Positions 22,415 to 30,194 of a DNA stretch of 45,141 bases are shown one piece after another. How positions within the stretch are numbered: position 1 is the first letter of the stretch; the number at the start of each line of letters is the position of its first letter. This stretch comes from Treponema sp. (GTDB lineage Bacteria > Spirochaetota > Spirochaetia > Treponematales > Treponemataceae): positions 1 to 45,141 of the forward strand of contig JAEEWW010000009.1 of the NCBI GenBank assembly GCA_016287815.1. Direction: 5' to 3'. A program made the position numbers and the translations under genes. The notes under the pieces are model-generated. The model saw only the letters and a program-made list of their open reading frames with translations. It was not told the origin of the DNA and did no database searches.

Positions 22415-23506
22415 ATGAAACGCCTTGTTACCCTAATGCTTTTTTTAACGGCTTTTGCAGCAGGAATTTTTGCACAGGCAGATATGCAGCCTGTTGCTAT
22501 TATAAAATATAATGGTTCAGAAACTATAAGGTTAAAGGAACTTAAAAACCGCGTAAGTACTTATGAACGCCAGGCAACAAAGGAATTTGATGTAGAACAG
22601 AGAAAAGCCGTTCTTGAAGCCCTTATTAATGAAAAACTTATTCTTCAGGCTGCAAAAAAAGAAGGAATGACTGTTTCCGACAGTCAGGCAAATCAGGCTT
22701 TCCTTCAGTATATTTCCCAGCAGTTCGGCCGCGAAGTTACAGAACAGCAGTTTGCTGATTATATCCGCAAAAGAGAAAATGTTTCACTTGATGAATATTT
22801 TAATGAACTTTTTGGTTTGACCCTTAAAGGTTACAAAGACCACATGAAAAATCAGCTGATTATTCAGCGCTTTGTCGTAACAAAAAAAGGTGATAAAATT
22901 AAAAGTGCACAGGCAAAAGATTCTGAAATCCGTTCCAGTTATGAACTTAATAAGGCATCTTATGTTCAGCCTGATACATTAACAATGTTCCTTGTAATCG
23001 TTCCAAAAGAATCTGATGCAAATGCTGCAAAAGCAAAGGCAGAATCACTTCGTAATGATTACAAAGACAAAAAGCAGACATTGGAACAGATTGCAGTAAA
23101 GTCTCGTGTAGAAAACTCTGGTTTTCAGGCAGGAGAACTTACAGTTTCTAAAACTGAGCAGCACGCAAGAGAATTAGGTCTTTCTTCAGCAAATATGGAA
23201 GAATTGTTCCAGAAGGATAAAGGATATTTATCTGATTTGACTGAAACACAGGTTGACTATCAGTTCTATGTTGTGCAGGAAAAATTCCCTGCTAAAATGC
23301 TGGAATTGAGCGATGTAATTCAGCCGGGAACAACACATACGGTATATGATTATATAAAATCTATGCTTACGCAGAGAAAACAGAGTCTTGCTATGCAGGC
23401 TGCTTTGCAGGAAGTTTCTGACGAGCTGAATACAGATGCAAATGTGGAATGGGCAAAAAAAGGTGAAGCCCTGGATAAATTGCTTTCTTGGGAAGGAAAA
23501 AAATAA
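22415..23506 (+). CDS. SurA/parvulin-like periplasmic chaperone (Tpn39b-like), 363 aa
   Basis: Exported folding factor candidate. Sec signal KRLVTLMLFLTAFAAGIFA, then a SurA N-terminal-type domain: KELKNRVSTYERQA, RKAVLEALINEKLILQAAKKEGMTVSDSQANQAFLQYI, and the second helical block to about residue 160. The later part (TLTMFLVIVPKESDANAAKAKAESL to VQEKFPAKMLELSDVIQPG) resembles a parvulin domain that has lost clear active-site residues. Start ATG 22415 with AGGA eight bases before it. The stop is directly followed by the GTG of nusB. In T. pallidum the neighbour of alaS is the 'basic membrane protein' Tpn39b, as I recall it. Confidence 0.8.
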   Translation: MKRLVTLMLFLTAFAAGIFAQADMQPVAIIKYNGSETIRLKELKNRVSTYERQATKEFDVEQRKAVLEALINEKLILQAAKKEGMTVSDSQANQAFLQYISQQFGREVTEQQFADYIRKRENVSLDEYFNELFGLTLKGYKDHMKNQLIIQRFVVTKKGDKIKSAQAKDSEIRSSYELNKASYVQPDTLTMFLVIVPKESDANAAKAKAESLRNDYKDKKQTLEQIAVKSRVENSGFQAGELTVSKTEQHARELGLSSANMEELFQKDKGYLSDLTETQVDYQFYVVQEKFPAKMLELSDVIQPGTTHTVYDYIKSMLTQRKQSLAMQAALQEVSDELNTDANVEWAKKGEALDKLLSWEGKK

Positions 23507-23938
23507 GTGTCACGACGAAAAGGCCGTATATTAGCTTTTCAGGCATTGTACTCTTGGGATGTTGGCGGAGTTCCAGAAGAAACTTTGACAACATTTGCAT
23601 GGGCTGTAAATGTTGATAATCCTGTACTTGATGAAGATACAAGAACTTTTGCAACCCTGCTTATAAGAGGAACTCTTGAACATATAAACGAAATTGATGA
23701 ACAGATAAAATCTCATCTTTCAGAAAAATGGGATTTTTCCAGACTGGATCATGTTGCTCTTGCAATTTTGCGCATGAGTGTTTATTCAGTTCTTTTCCAA
23801 AAAGATATGCCTGCAACCGTTATAATGGATGAAGCTATTTCCATTGCAAAAGAGTTTGGTTCGGACGACTCTTACAAGTTTATAAACGGTATGCTGGATT
23901 CTATAGAAAAAGATTTGAACTCTTCTAAAGAAGGTTGA
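23507..23938 (+). CDS. nusB: Transcription antitermination factor NusB, 143 aa
   Basis: All-helical RNA-binding protein that acts with NusE at boxA of rRNA leaders. SRRKGRILAFQALYSWDVGG is the typical N-terminus; LIRGTLEHINEIDEQIKSHLSEKWDFSRLDHVALAILRMSVYSVLF and VIMDEAISIAKEFGSDDSYKFINGMLDSI are the family blocks. The start is GTG 23507, immediately after the stop of the preceding gene, with GGAAGGA upstream inside that gene. One base separates its stop from the next ATG, so the genes are translationally linked. Confidence 0.95.
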   Translation: MSRRKGRILAFQALYSWDVGGVPEETLTTFAWAVNVDNPVLDEDTRTFATLLIRGTLEHINEIDEQIKSHLSEKWDFSRLDHVALAILRMSVYSVLFQKDMPATVIMDEAISIAKEFGSDDSYKFINGMLDSIEKDLNSSKEG

Positions 23939-23939
23939 T

Positions 23940-25742
23940 ATGAAAAGCCGCTGGTTGCGTTGTGTCGCAATTTTTTTACTCATTTTAACAGCGGCTTCAT
24001 GCTCTCTAAAATCTGATGATACTGCTTTTCTTACCGATCTTGATTCAGTAGATATTCTTATCAGACAGGGCGACACAGCTTTTGCAATAAAGAAACTCAA
24101 AAAAATAGAGAAGAAAGCGTTTAATGTCTATGCTTCGCTTGGAATTCTTCGCCGTTATATTCAGCTTGGGGAAAATGCAGAAGCAGAACGTTTTATTCTG
24201 TCTGTTATGAAAAAAAAGAAAGACAGTACAGAATTAAATGCGATTTACGCATATCTTCTTTTGCGTAACGGAAAAACCGACCAGGCTTTGCCGTTTGCAA
24301 AGAAGCTTTCCGGTACAATGTATGATTCGCTTTATTCCGAAGCTTTGCTGACAAAAACTCATTCAGAAAAAAAAGAACTTAAAGATTATTTAGATGAATC
24401 TTTTGTTCCTGTTTTTGAAGCAGCCTATAAAACTTCTGCAAACACGTCGTGGATAAAAAACTGTGCGCTTATTTCTATAAAAAGCGATAATATAAAGGAT
24501 TCCGGAAAATATCAGCCGCAAAAACTATTTACTGCGGATGATGCTTATTTCTGGGGACTTGTTCAGTATGATTCTTCAAATTTTTTGCAGGCAGCACAGG
24601 ATTTTGCTCTGGCACAGAATCTGCTTTCTGTATCTTTGCGCAAAGACAGAGATTCTATACTTGCAGGAATTTCTGCGTTAAAAGCCGATGCCATGATTAA
24701 TGTCGGCGAATATGAAGCGGCAGAAAAAGAACGGGAATTTCTGCTTTCGCTGATAACAGATACAAAAAATCTTGATTTTTTACCGGTAACTTATGTTAAT
24801 TCAGCATTTTGGGCAGCCCAGAAAGGTGATGTAAAAACTCAATATGATATGCTGTTTAAATCGGTAAAAGAATTTCCTGATTATATTCCGGGACTTGCTT
24901 CTTATGCTAATTTGGCATGGGAACAGAATCAGCCTTCTGAATCTAATTTTTATGAAACTGCCTTAAGAAATTCCGGAATGAAAACTCTTGAAATGCAAAA
25001 GTATGACAGGATTCCAAAGGCAAGCACGGCTGATGCGCTTTTCCGTATGTCTCAGGCGCTGGAAAAAAATCCTGACCCAATGTTACTGGTAATAAAAAAA
25101 GACTTTGAAAACAAGGTAAATAATATTCCTGAAAATAAGAAAATAGCTGATGTATGGAAAATCCTTGAATCTAATTCATTGAATCACGAATACTGTCCGC
25201 CTGTTATCGTTCATTATGCACTGGATACTTTTCTTGGCGTAGAACAGGAAGACGAAGCTGAAAGTGTTTTTACAAAGTACATTGTGAAGCGTTATGATTT
25301 TACTGATGATGAAAACCTTTTTGTACAGTTTACAGATAAAGTAAATGAATTTGACGGCTGGGAATGTGAATATGCAGCTTATTTTGCGATGAAGCATAAG
25401 TATATCGATATTGCACGTGAACTTTATGAATCTCTTTCTAAACGCCGTCCTGAATATTCAGCCGAAAGGACAGCCGATTTTTCTTATTCGCCTGTTATGA
25501 ATCTTGCCGTCATTTACAGTTCAATCGGTAAAAAGAAAGATGCTGTTGATTTATACAGCGTAAAAGCCGGTAGTGTTTATAACAAAGTCAGAAAAGCTGA
25601 AATTTTATATAGAATCGCCTGTATTCAGAATATGCAGAATAAATCTACAGATGCACTGAAAACTCTGGATTATGCGGTAAGTCTTAATCCTTTGCATGAA
25701 AAAGCACATTTGCTCCAGTTGCAGCTTAAAAACAATAAGTAA
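23940..25742 (+). CDS. TPR-containing lipoprotein, 600 aa
   Basis: Signal with a spirochaete-type lipobox (LLILTAASC, Cys about residue 21), so probably anchored in a membrane facing the periplasm. The body is helical with degenerate tetratricopeptide repeats. Visible ones include AFAIKKLKKIEKKAFNVYASLG (about residue 42), NAIYAYLLLRNGKTDQALPFAKK, and the C-terminal pair VMNLAVIYSSIGKKKDAVDLY and ILYRIACIQNMQNKSTDALKTLDYAVSLNPLHEKAH. TPR lipoproteins often scaffold envelope complexes. Last gene of the alaS-surA-nusB run; a bidirectional terminator lies between it and groES. Specific role unknown. Confidence 0.82.
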   Translation: MKSRWLRCVAIFLLILTAASCSLKSDDTAFLTDLDSVDILIRQGDTAFAIKKLKKIEKKAFNVYASLGILRRYIQLGENAEAERFILSVMKKKKDSTELNAIYAYLLLRNGKTDQALPFAKKLSGTMYDSLYSEALLTKTHSEKKELKDYLDESFVPVFEAAYKTSANTSWIKNCALISIKSDNIKDSGKYQPQKLFTADDAYFWGLVQYDSSNFLQAAQDFALAQNLLSVSLRKDRDSILAGISALKADAMINVGEYEAAEKEREFLLSLITDTKNLDFLPVTYVNSAFWAAQKGDVKTQYDMLFKSVKEFPDYIPGLASYANLAWEQNQPSESNFYETALRNSGMKTLEMQKYDRIPKASTADALFRMSQALEKNPDPMLLVIKKDFENKVNNIPENKKIADVWKILESNSLNHEYCPPVIVHYALDTFLGVEQEDEAESVFTKYIVKRYDFTDDENLFVQFTDKVNEFDGWECEYAAYFAMKHKYIDIARELYESLSKRRPEYSAERTADFSYSPVMNLAVIYSSIGKKKDAVDLYSVKAGSVYNKVRKAEILYRIACIQNMQNKSTDALKTLDYAVSLNPLHEKAHLLQLQLKNNK

Positions 25743-25776
25743 AATCTAAAGATGAATCCTGAAAATGAAAAATAAA

Positions 25777-25813
25777 AAAGCCGGTCTAAGAAAAACTTAA
25801 ACCGGCCTTTTAT
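25777..25813. terminator. Bidirectional terminator between the TPR lipoprotein gene and groES
   Basis: AAAGCCGGTCTAAG (25777-25790) and CTTAAACCGGCCTTT (25796-25810) form a stem with one bulge. A run flanks one side and T run the other, so it can stop both convergent genes. Confidence 0.9.
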
Positions 25814-25841
25814 ATAAATAATAATCTGAAAGATTCAGATG

Positions 25842-26117
25842 TTATTTTTCAATTACAGCGATAATGTCACTGTTTTTAAGGATAAGATATTCTTCTCCGT
25901 CAACTTTTACAGTTGTGCCGGCATATTTATCGTACATAACGCGTTCGCCAACTTTTACTGTAATTTTTTCTTTATCTGTTCCAGGACCAACAGCCTTGAT
26001 TACAGCTGTCTGTGTTTTTTCCTGCGCAGCGTCTGGAATGATGATTCCTGATGCTGTTTTTGTTTCTGCCTTTTCTGGTTGTGCAAGAACTCTGTCTGCT
26101 AAAGGTCTAAGTTTCAT
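25842..26117 (-). CDS. groS: Co-chaperonin GroES, 91 aa
   Basis: Cap of the GroEL folding chamber. [46 protein letters not shown] includes the mobile loop (about residues 18-31) that docks on GroEL. The end [18 protein letters not shown] is typical. Start ATG 26117 has AAGGAG upstream. There is no groEL next to it, which is the case in some other spirochaetes, and no CIRCE operator (TTAGCACTC and its inverted partner) is visible upstream. A short palindrome TGTAG-TTAC-CTACA lies at 26157-26170 in the promoter area. Confidence 0.97.
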   Translation of the reverse strand: MKLRPLADRVLAQPEKAETKTASGIIIPDAAQEKTQTAVIKAVGPGTDKEKITVKVGERVMYDKYAGTTVKVDGEEYLILKNSDIIAVIEK

Positions 26118-26200
26118 TTGATACTCCTTATATTATAAAAAGATAATTGCCATACTTGTAGTTACCTACATATATAAATATACGAATTTTAATGGATTAT
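26118..26200 (-). promoter_or_regulatory. groES upstream region
   Basis: AT-rich, with a minus-strand TATAAT-like word close to the ribosome binding site (near 26132-26137) and the small palindrome TGTAG-TTAC-CTACA at 26157-26170. No CIRCE element is seen. Confidence 0.3.
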
Positions 26201-26239
26201 CGTCAAGAAAAAAAGAATTTTTTGACTCACCGTTAAGAA

Positions 26240-26319
26240 ATGTCAAAAATATTGTGTCATTTTTACTCAGTTTGAATTGACTGGAAATCTGGTGTGTCAA
26301 AATGAAACATCAATGACAC
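26240..26319. promoter_or_regulatory. TGTCA dyads upstream of the sigma-54 promoter (candidate activator sites)
   Basis: GTGTCA occurs at 26254-26259 and 26294-26299, its inverse TGACAC at 26314-26319, and TGTCA at 26241-26245. The GTGTCA/TGACAC pair forms a dyad centred about 145 bases before the predicted transcription start, the usual place for enhancer sites of sigma-54 activators. Confidence 0.4.
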
Positions 26320-26424
26320 GCCAAATATAAAATTGATTGAAAAAACGTGAGAAAACAGGATAAATAAAGGATTTGTATACAAAAAATATAATAATAAAAT
26401 GAAAAATCGGCAAGAAAAAAAAGT

Positions 26425-26440
26425 TGGCATGGAAATTGCT
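26425..26440 (+). promoter_or_regulatory. Sigma-54 (-24/-12) promoter for the sigma factor gene
   Basis: TGGCATGGAAATTGCT fits the sigma-54 consensus TGGCAYG-N4-TTGCW. The invariant GG (26426-26427) and GC (26438-26439) are separated by exactly ten bases. Transcription would start near 26451, giving a leader of about 56 bases that contains a small hairpin AATGC/GCATT and the ribosome binding site GGGAG (26493-26497). Confidence 0.8.
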
Positions 26441-26506
26441 AAATATTTAGTGCAGTAATGCAGAACAACAAATGCTTTTACGCATTAAGGATGGGAGATT
26501 CTTACT

Positions 26507-27346
26507 ATGTTGAATGATGAAAATGTACTTGCACTTTATTTGAAAGATATAAATAAAATTCCGCTTCTTACTCGTGAAGAAGAAATTGAACTTGCAAAAA
26601 AGGCTCAGGCCGGCGACAAGATTGCTAAAGACAGAATTGTCCGTGCAAACCTTCGCTTTGTAGTAAATGTTGCAAAAAAATACCAGAACCGTGGATTAGA
26701 TCTGGTTGACCTTATAAGCGAAGGAAATATCGGGCTATTAACAGCTATTGAACGTTTTGATGTTTCTAAAGGATTCCATTTTATTTCTTATGCTGTATGG
26801 TGGATTCGTCAGAGTATCTTAAAAGCTGTCTGCGAAAAAAGCCGCGCAATCCGTCTGCCGCTTAACCGTTCAAATGAACTGGTGCGCATAGAACGTGCCG
26901 GAAAATCTGTTGCTGGTAACAAGACAGAAGAACAGAGCATAAAGGAAATTGCTGATATGCTTGGAATGGAAGCTTCTCATGTACGTGAAATGATTGCAAT
27001 TTCCCGCGAAATGATTTCTCTGGATGCTTCTGTTTCTAATTCAAAGAGTGATGGGGTTTCTTACGGTGATTTAATCGAAGAAAACCGTTACGATAGTCCG
27101 GATGATAAAGTTATTAAAGAATCTATGCATAATGACATTGATAAGGTTTTGAATACATTAAAACCAAATGAGGCTAAGGTTCTTAAACTCCGCTATGGAC
27201 TTGATGGTACAAAACCAATGTCTTTGAAAGAAGTTGGTGATGTATGTAACCTTACAAAAGAAAGAATCCGTCAGATTGAAAAGAATGCGATTGTAAGAAT
27301 GCAGCATCCTACAAGGATGAATCGTCTTGCCGCTTATGTTGCATAA
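26507..27346 (+). CDS. Alternative sigma-70-family (RpoS-like) RNA polymerase sigma factor, 279 aa
   Basis: Directs RNA polymerase to a secondary set of promoters. It has region 1.2/2 (ALYLKDINKIPLLTREEEIELAKKAQ; RANLRFVVNVAKKYQNRGLDLVDLISEGNIGLLTAIERFD; ISYAVWWIRQSI with the -10 contact face), region 3, and region 4 (LKLRYGLDG, LKEVGDVCNLTKERIRQIEKNAIVRMQHP). Region 1.1 and the long spacer of housekeeping RpoD are missing, and 279 aa is RpoS/group 2 size. It is preceded by a sigma-54 promoter, as rpoS is in Borrelia. Its 3' end overlaps the end of recG by 38 bases on the opposite strand. I call it RpoS-like by architecture and context only. Confidence 0.9.
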   Translation: MLNDENVLALYLKDINKIPLLTREEEIELAKKAQAGDKIAKDRIVRANLRFVVNVAKKYQNRGLDLVDLISEGNIGLLTAIERFDVSKGFHFISYAVWWIRQSILKAVCEKSRAIRLPLNRSNELVRIERAGKSVAGNKTEEQSIKEIADMLGMEASHVREMIAISREMISLDASVSNSKSDGVSYGDLIEENRYDSPDDKVIKESMHNDIDKVLNTLKPNEAKVLKLRYGLDGTKPMSLKEVGDVCNLTKERIRQIEKNAIVRMQHPTRMNRLAAYVA

Positions 27347-29504
27347 TTTGGGAAAGCGTATAAAAAGCATCCCGGCGAGCCAGCATAAGAATCTGCTGGT
27401 CGCGTTGTAAATCTGCAATTCCTAAGGTCAGGTTTCCTGCTTGAATGGTTCCGGTAAGCTCGCCGGGACCTCTTAGTTTTAAATCCTGTTCAGCAATTAC
27501 AAAACCATCTGTATTCTGGCGCAGGGCTTTCATGCGTTCTATGCCGGTATCTGTTAAATTTTTGCTGTAAATCAAAAAACAGTAAGCCTGTTCGCTGCCA
27601 CGCCCAACGCGTCCGCGTAACTGATGTAACTGTGCCAGTCCGAATCTGTCTGCCTGTTCTATAACCATGCAGGTTGCGTTTGGAACATCTACGCCAACTT
27701 CAATAACTGTTGTTGCAACTAGAATTTGAATTTTACCGTCACGGAAATCATTAAGCACTTTTATCTGTTCTTCTTCTTCGATTTTTGAATGAATTAATGC
27801 ACAGCTGAACTGCGGATAAATTTTTTCTTTTAGTTTTAAGAAATTTTCCCGGGCAGTTTTGAATTTTAAATCATCATCAGATTCTTCTATTGCAGGATAA
27901 ACAAAATATGCCTGATGCCCTTTTTCAAGTTCTTTCTGGACGGCCTTGTAAGCGTTATTTTCGTTTCCTTCCTTTACAAGATAGGTGATAATCGCTTTTC
28001 TGCCTTGAGGCATGCTTTTTATTATTGAAACATCAAGATCACCGAATGCTGTTAATGCGAGAGTCTGCGGAATTGGTGTTGCGCTCATCATAAGAAGATG
28101 CGGAGAAACGTATCTTGAAGAAGAAAGCTTAAGGCCTTTGCCTACAATTGCGTTGCGCTGCATAACCCCAAAACGGTGCTGTTCGTCTATTACGACAAGC
28201 TGTAAATCTTTGTAACACACGGAATCAGAAAAAAGTGCATGTGTTCCGATTAAGATGTCGATTTCGCCGTCTTTTAAGGCTTTTAGAAGCTGTTTGCGTA
28301 CGGAACTTTGCAGGGAGCCTGTTAAAAATGCTATGCGGACGCCGAGAGCTTCTAAAAGCTTTGCGGCGTTTTCGGCATGCTGGCGTGCCAAAAGCTCTGT
28401 TGGTGCCATTACGGCGCATTGTCCGCCCCAGTCAACGGTGCGAAGACATGCGAAAAACGCCGCAAGGGTCTTGCCGGAACCTACATCACCCTGTAAAAGA
28501 CGGCTCATGGTGTAGACAGGCTTTTCTGCGGGGGCGGAAGCCTTTAATAATGCACAACGGTCGCGGTAACCGCGGTCTATATCCTGGTTCATCTGATGAA
28601 TCACTTTTATCTGGTCAGATGTTAGCGTAAAAGGCAGGCGTTCTATAAGCTGTTTTTGTCTTGGCGAAAGGTTGTTTATAAACTCGGATTGCTCAATCTG
28701 TATGCTGTCAGAAGATGTTTGGGGTGTCTGTGGAGCGGAAACATCTGCATCCGGTAGATATCCTTTGTGTTCCCATGCGCGTTTTGCCATTGCGTACTGA
28801 AAATGAAAAAGTTCTTCGTAAACGAGCGTGCGCCTTGCACTTTCTACATCCGCATATTGAACAGGCAAATGGATAAGCCTTATTGCATCTTTTTTGGCAA
28901 GAAGATTATGCTTTTGGATTATTTCTTCAGGAAGTTCGTTATCAATGCCTGCATAGTTTTGCCTTAGTGCTTCTGCAACGGCTTTGCGCACGGTTTTCTG
29001 GCTTAAACCTTCTGTCAGCGGGTAAACCGGCAAAACGCGCGAATCTGGTAATGCCTGTCCTTGTAATTCAGAAAGTTCTGTATCGTCTGCAGAATCTGCG
29101 ATTTTTATTGCGTCAAAACTTGTTGCCTGCAACGAACCATATTTGACGGAAAAAGCTCCGCTTACAACCAGCAAAGAGCCTACCGGATATGTTTTTTCCA
29201 AAAATGGACGGTTAAAGGCAATCAGTTCTGCTTTTGCTGTTCCGTCGTCAATTATGATTTTTAGCGTACGCATGCGCCCGTAGCCGAACCACTGGTGTGC
29301 TATAACTTTTGCTGCGGTATGAATTTTGGGCGACATACGGAATTGTGAAAGGGTTACGATTTTTGTTCGGTCATCGTAATCCCTCGGGTATAAGGTCAGA
29401 AGGTCTGCAATTGTAAAAACATTCAGGTTTGCAAAAAGTTTTGCTGTTGCTGAGCCTATTCCGTTTAATGTTCCAATTGGAATCCGTATGTCTTCAAGTT
29501 TCAT
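27309..29504 (-). CDS. recG: ATP-dependent DNA helicase RecG, 731 aa
   Basis: Remodels stalled replication forks and recombination intermediates. The N-terminal wedge/OB domain begins IRIPIGTLNGIGSATAKLFANLNVFTIADLLTLYPRDYDDR. The helicase core has LLQGDVGSGKTLAA (Walker A), VVIDEQHRFGVMQR (DEQH box), MSATPIPQTLALTAFGDL, VATTVIEVGVDVPNAT, and QLHQLRGRVGRGSEQAYC (motif VI). The end PGELTGTIQAGNLTLGIADLQRD is the RecG-specific tail. It follows the YggT gene after 9 bases with no clear ribosome binding site, so translation is probably coupled. The stop at 27309 lies inside the convergent sigma factor gene. Confidence 0.97.
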   Translation of the reverse strand: MKLEDIRIPIGTLNGIGSATAKLFANLNVFTIADLLTLYPRDYDDRTKIVTLSQFRMSPKIHTAAKVIAHQWFGYGRMRTLKIIIDDGTAKAELIAFNRPFLEKTYPVGSLLVVSGAFSVKYGSLQATSFDAIKIADSADDTELSELQGQALPDSRVLPVYPLTEGLSQKTVRKAVAEALRQNYAGIDNELPEEIIQKHNLLAKKDAIRLIHLPVQYADVESARRTLVYEELFHFQYAMAKRAWEHKGYLPDADVSAPQTPQTSSDSIQIEQSEFINNLSPRQKQLIERLPFTLTSDQIKVIHQMNQDIDRGYRDRCALLKASAPAEKPVYTMSRLLQGDVGSGKTLAAFFACLRTVDWGGQCAVMAPTELLARQHAENAAKLLEALGVRIAFLTGSLQSSVRKQLLKALKDGEIDILIGTHALFSDSVCYKDLQLVVIDEQHRFGVMQRNAIVGKGLKLSSSRYVSPHLLMMSATPIPQTLALTAFGDLDVSIIKSMPQGRKAIITYLVKEGNENNAYKAVQKELEKGHQAYFVYPAIEESDDDLKFKTARENFLKLKEKIYPQFSCALIHSKIEEEEQIKVLNDFRDGKIQILVATTVIEVGVDVPNATCMVIEQADRFGLAQLHQLRGRVGRGSEQAYCFLIYSKNLTDTGIERMKALRQNTDGFVIAEQDLKLRGPGELTGTIQAGNLTLGIADLQRDQQILMLARRDAFYTLSQIMQHKRQDDSSL

Positions 29505-29513
29505 TATAAAAAA

Positions 29514-30101
29514 TCAGAATGGAAGCTGTGCCAGCATTGTGCACAAAATTGCTATGATGTACGAGAAAGCAATTTTAAACACAATGACGCTTATAATTGA
29601 AATTACAAGGGATTTCTGAAAACTTACCGGGTGTTTTCCAAAGAAAAGTGCAGAAATCTTAAAAATTATAGGATTTAATGAATAGTCGATTTGAGTCCAG
29701 ATATTAGAATATCCTCTGTCTGTATTGGTAAGGTTTACAATCAGCCTGACTACAAGAAAAACGATAAAACAGGTTAAAAGTGAGCTGATAATGTTCCATA
29801 TCATTTTTACTGCAATTACTAAAAATCCCCCTACAGAAATTGCGTGACCTAAGGCAAGGTTCCCTGTAATCGAGGAAGCCCCCATCAATACTGCAAATGC
29901 AATCAGTGCAGAAAAATCCAGTGCGCCAATGCGTAAAGGCAGTTTTCTAAAAATATTCAGATATGGGTCGCATATCTGCGAAAGAAAGCGTCCGAAAGTT
30001 GAATATGAAAGGTTTGGAAACCATGTAAACATTACGCGGATAAAACATAGAAAAGAATAAAGCGTGATTGCTGAAGTAAGTATCTTAAAAAAATCTGTCA
30101 T
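29514..30101 (-). CDS. YggT family membrane protein, 195 aa
   Basis: Integral membrane protein with two YggT-like halves. The first has YSFLCFIRVMFTWFPNLSYSTFGRFLSQICDPYLNIFRKLPLRIGALDFSALIAFAVL, matching the family pattern RxxxxWFP-DPYLxxFR-P; the second is from IISSLLTCFIVFLVVRLI onward, with a weaker match. About five to six membrane segments. YggT/CcmB-like proteins have been linked to osmotic stress and to division or envelope placement, but no firm activity is known. It sits directly before recG on the same strand, and 93 bases after the dnaE stop. Confidence 0.8.
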   Translation of the reverse strand: MTDFFKILTSAITLYSFLCFIRVMFTWFPNLSYSTFGRFLSQICDPYLNIFRKLPLRIGALDFSALIAFAVLMGASSITGNLALGHAISVGGFLVIAVKMIWNIISSLLTCFIVFLVVRLIVNLTNTDRGYSNIWTQIDYSLNPIIFKISALFFGKHPVSFQKSLVISIISVIVFKIAFSYIIAILCTMLAQLPF

Positions 30102-30194
30102 ATAATCTCCGTTAATTAATTGCGTGCAGCATTATGATTTCTTTTGTAAGCGTAATTTTTTAGCTGCCCTGTAAATTTTTCGTTACAAGAATGC

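Noticed and set aside
26118..26200. CIRCE operator before groES
   Set aside because: Neither TTAGCACTC nor its inverted partner is present.
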